From Nitrospinae bacterium RIFCSPLOWO2_12_FULL_45_22 (GTDB taxonomy: Bacteria; 2-12-FULL-45-22): 34,317 nt of DNA. Below, piece by piece: positions 33,711 through 34,317 of this stretch. Both the position numbers and the translations under genes were made by a program. How positions within the stretch are numbered: position 1 is the stretch's first letter; the number at the start of each line of letters is the position of its first letter. Where the stretch lies: assembly GCA_001803565.1 (NCBI GenBank), contig MHDQ01000031.1, forward strand, positions 1 to 34,317, in the 5' to 3' direction. The notes below the pieces were generated by a model that saw nothing but the letters and a program-made list of their open reading frames with translations, searched no databases and was not told the origin of the DNA.

Positions 33711-34317
33711 ATGTCATATCCCCATATTGAAGACATTGTTATCGAATTTGAAGGAGATAAGCATTCAAAGTATGGTCTCTTTCCACTGGTTGCCTGGTAT
33801 TTGATGGACATCCTTGTGCTACCAAAATATTTTAGCACGGTATCCGTCAAGAAGAAACGAAACCGGGCAAAGCCAATAAAGCGGAGGAAGCCTAAATATG
33901 ATACTAACCAGATGTGCATAGGGATTGTTGCTATTATCCTTCTTGGTGTAATTAAATTCAGGAAAATCAATGATGTCCTTAGCACCGAAGAGAAGATAGC
34001 CCAACTTGTAGGGCTGCCCAGATTTTTTGATCAGTCCACAGTTCATTTATTCCTGAATGAATTTCAAAAATGGCATGTAACTCAACTGGATAAGGTCAAC
34101 CACCAGTTAATCCAGGATTATGGTGAAAGTTCCCGTCAAGACATCTTAGTTCTGGACATAGATAGTACTACTCACTCCCTGGAGAGTAGAAAAAGAGAAA
34201 AGGCCGTTACTGGTTTCAACAAAAAGAATAGGGGTAAACCCTGCTATCAATGGACAGTAGCCTTTGTTAGAGGTGAGGCCATCAGCCAAAAGCTCAACGC
34301 CGGCAATACTCACTGCA
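33711..34317 (+). CDS. Transposase, DDE type, IS1380/IS4-like (3' end outside window)
   Basis: An open frame runs from the ATG at 33711 to the window edge, about 202 codons without a stop. The protein starts MSYPHIEDIVIEFEGDKHSK. A basic segment (VKKKRNRAKPIKRRKPKY) at about 45-62 may bind DNA. LVLDIDSTTHSLE, at about residue 150, holds the first catalytic aspartate of a DDE domain. TGFNKKNRGKPCYQWTVAFV and GEAISQKLNAGNTH are typical of IS1380-like transposases, where the G-x-N and AGN motifs follow the first D. The remaining D and E residues lie beyond the edge. It is the only intact plus-strand gene, and it begins 204 bases from the start of the divergent radical SAM gene. Family assignment is by eye. 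Confidence 0.8.
   Translation, partial: MSYPHIEDIVIEFEGDKHSKYGLFPLVAWYLMDILVLPKYFSTVSVKKKRNRAKPIKRRKPKYDTNQMCIGIVAIILLGVIKFRKINDVLSTEEKIAQLVGLPRFFDQSTVHLFLNEFQKWHVTQLDKVNHQLIQDYGESSRQDILVLDIDSTTHSLESRKREKAVTGFNKKNRGKPCYQWTVAFVRGEAISQKLNAGNTHC

Noticed and set aside
33668-34046. Minus-strand open frames of 75-105 codons at the right edge
   Set aside because: They lie antisense to the transposase frame, which has DDE-type motifs and a good ribosome binding site.

Overview
The window is one long surface-glycan biosynthesis locus. Twenty-four complete genes all read on the minus strand, mostly a few bases apart or overlapping (ATGA, TTGA and TAATG junctions), so they probably form one or a few very long operons transcribed from high to low coordinates. 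The only plus-strand gene is a truncated transposase at the right edge. Start codons are a mix of ATG, GTG and TTG, with purine-rich Shine-Dalgarno sites at many of them. No RNA gene, CRISPR array or clear intrinsic terminator was seen, and no gene-free stretch exceeds about 210 bases. The gene content (many radical SAM enzymes, a GxxExxY-type remnant, divergent GT-C enzymes) suggests a bacterium, probably an anaerobe from a little-cultured lineage. The sequence alone does not fix the phylum.

Layout in transcription order. (1) 33.5-27.2 kb: a B12-binding radical SAM enzyme, a sugar-nucleotide epimerase/dehydratase-type SDR, a dolichol-phosphate-mannose-synthase-like GT2, a PMT-like GT-C enzyme and a second B12-binding radical SAM enzyme. 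(2) 27.2-17.0 kb: a SAM methyltransferase, a PMT-like enzyme, a GT4, a Gfo/Idh/MocA sugar dehydrogenase, a SPASM radical SAM enzyme, AsnB, a UPF0104/AglD-like membrane protein and a Wzy/WaaL-type O-antigen polymerase/ligase. (3) 16.9-14.5 kb: a YfhO-like membrane protein. (4) 14.4-0.08 kb: a cytosolic alpha/alpha-toroid protein, a GT2, a nitroreductase-methyltransferase fusion, a PMT-like enzyme, a third B12 radical SAM enzyme, a Wzx-like flippase, a fourth B12 radical SAM enzyme, a second toroid protein, a second nitroreductase-methyltransferase fusion and a GT4.

Inferred joint function: cytoplasmic GT2/GT4 enzymes build a lipid-linked saccharide. Sugar-modifying enzymes (SDR, Gfo/Idh/MocA, AsnB amidotransferase, methyltransferase, radical SAM proteins) decorate it or its precursors. 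The flippase and possibly the UPF0104 protein move it across the membrane. Wzy/WaaL and three or four GT-C enzymes polymerise it, ligate it or add polyprenyl-phosphate-linked sugars outside. No initiating phosphoglycosyltransferase or chain-length/export protein lies in the window, so the locus continues beyond it.

The least familiar part is the left third. Two paralogous flavin nitroreductase-methyltransferase fusions, both with degenerate SAM-binding motifs, each lie near an alpha/alpha-toroid protein lacking a signal peptide and near a B12 radical SAM enzyme. I regard this repeated combination as the best candidate for an undescribed glycan- or lipid-modifying module. Other oddities are a small inverted-repeat element carrying the tail of a GxxExxY protein (about 5627-5792), an 18-bp inverted repeat at 14483-14537, a possible plus-strand gene relic at 16913-17044, and a strong compositional mosaic.
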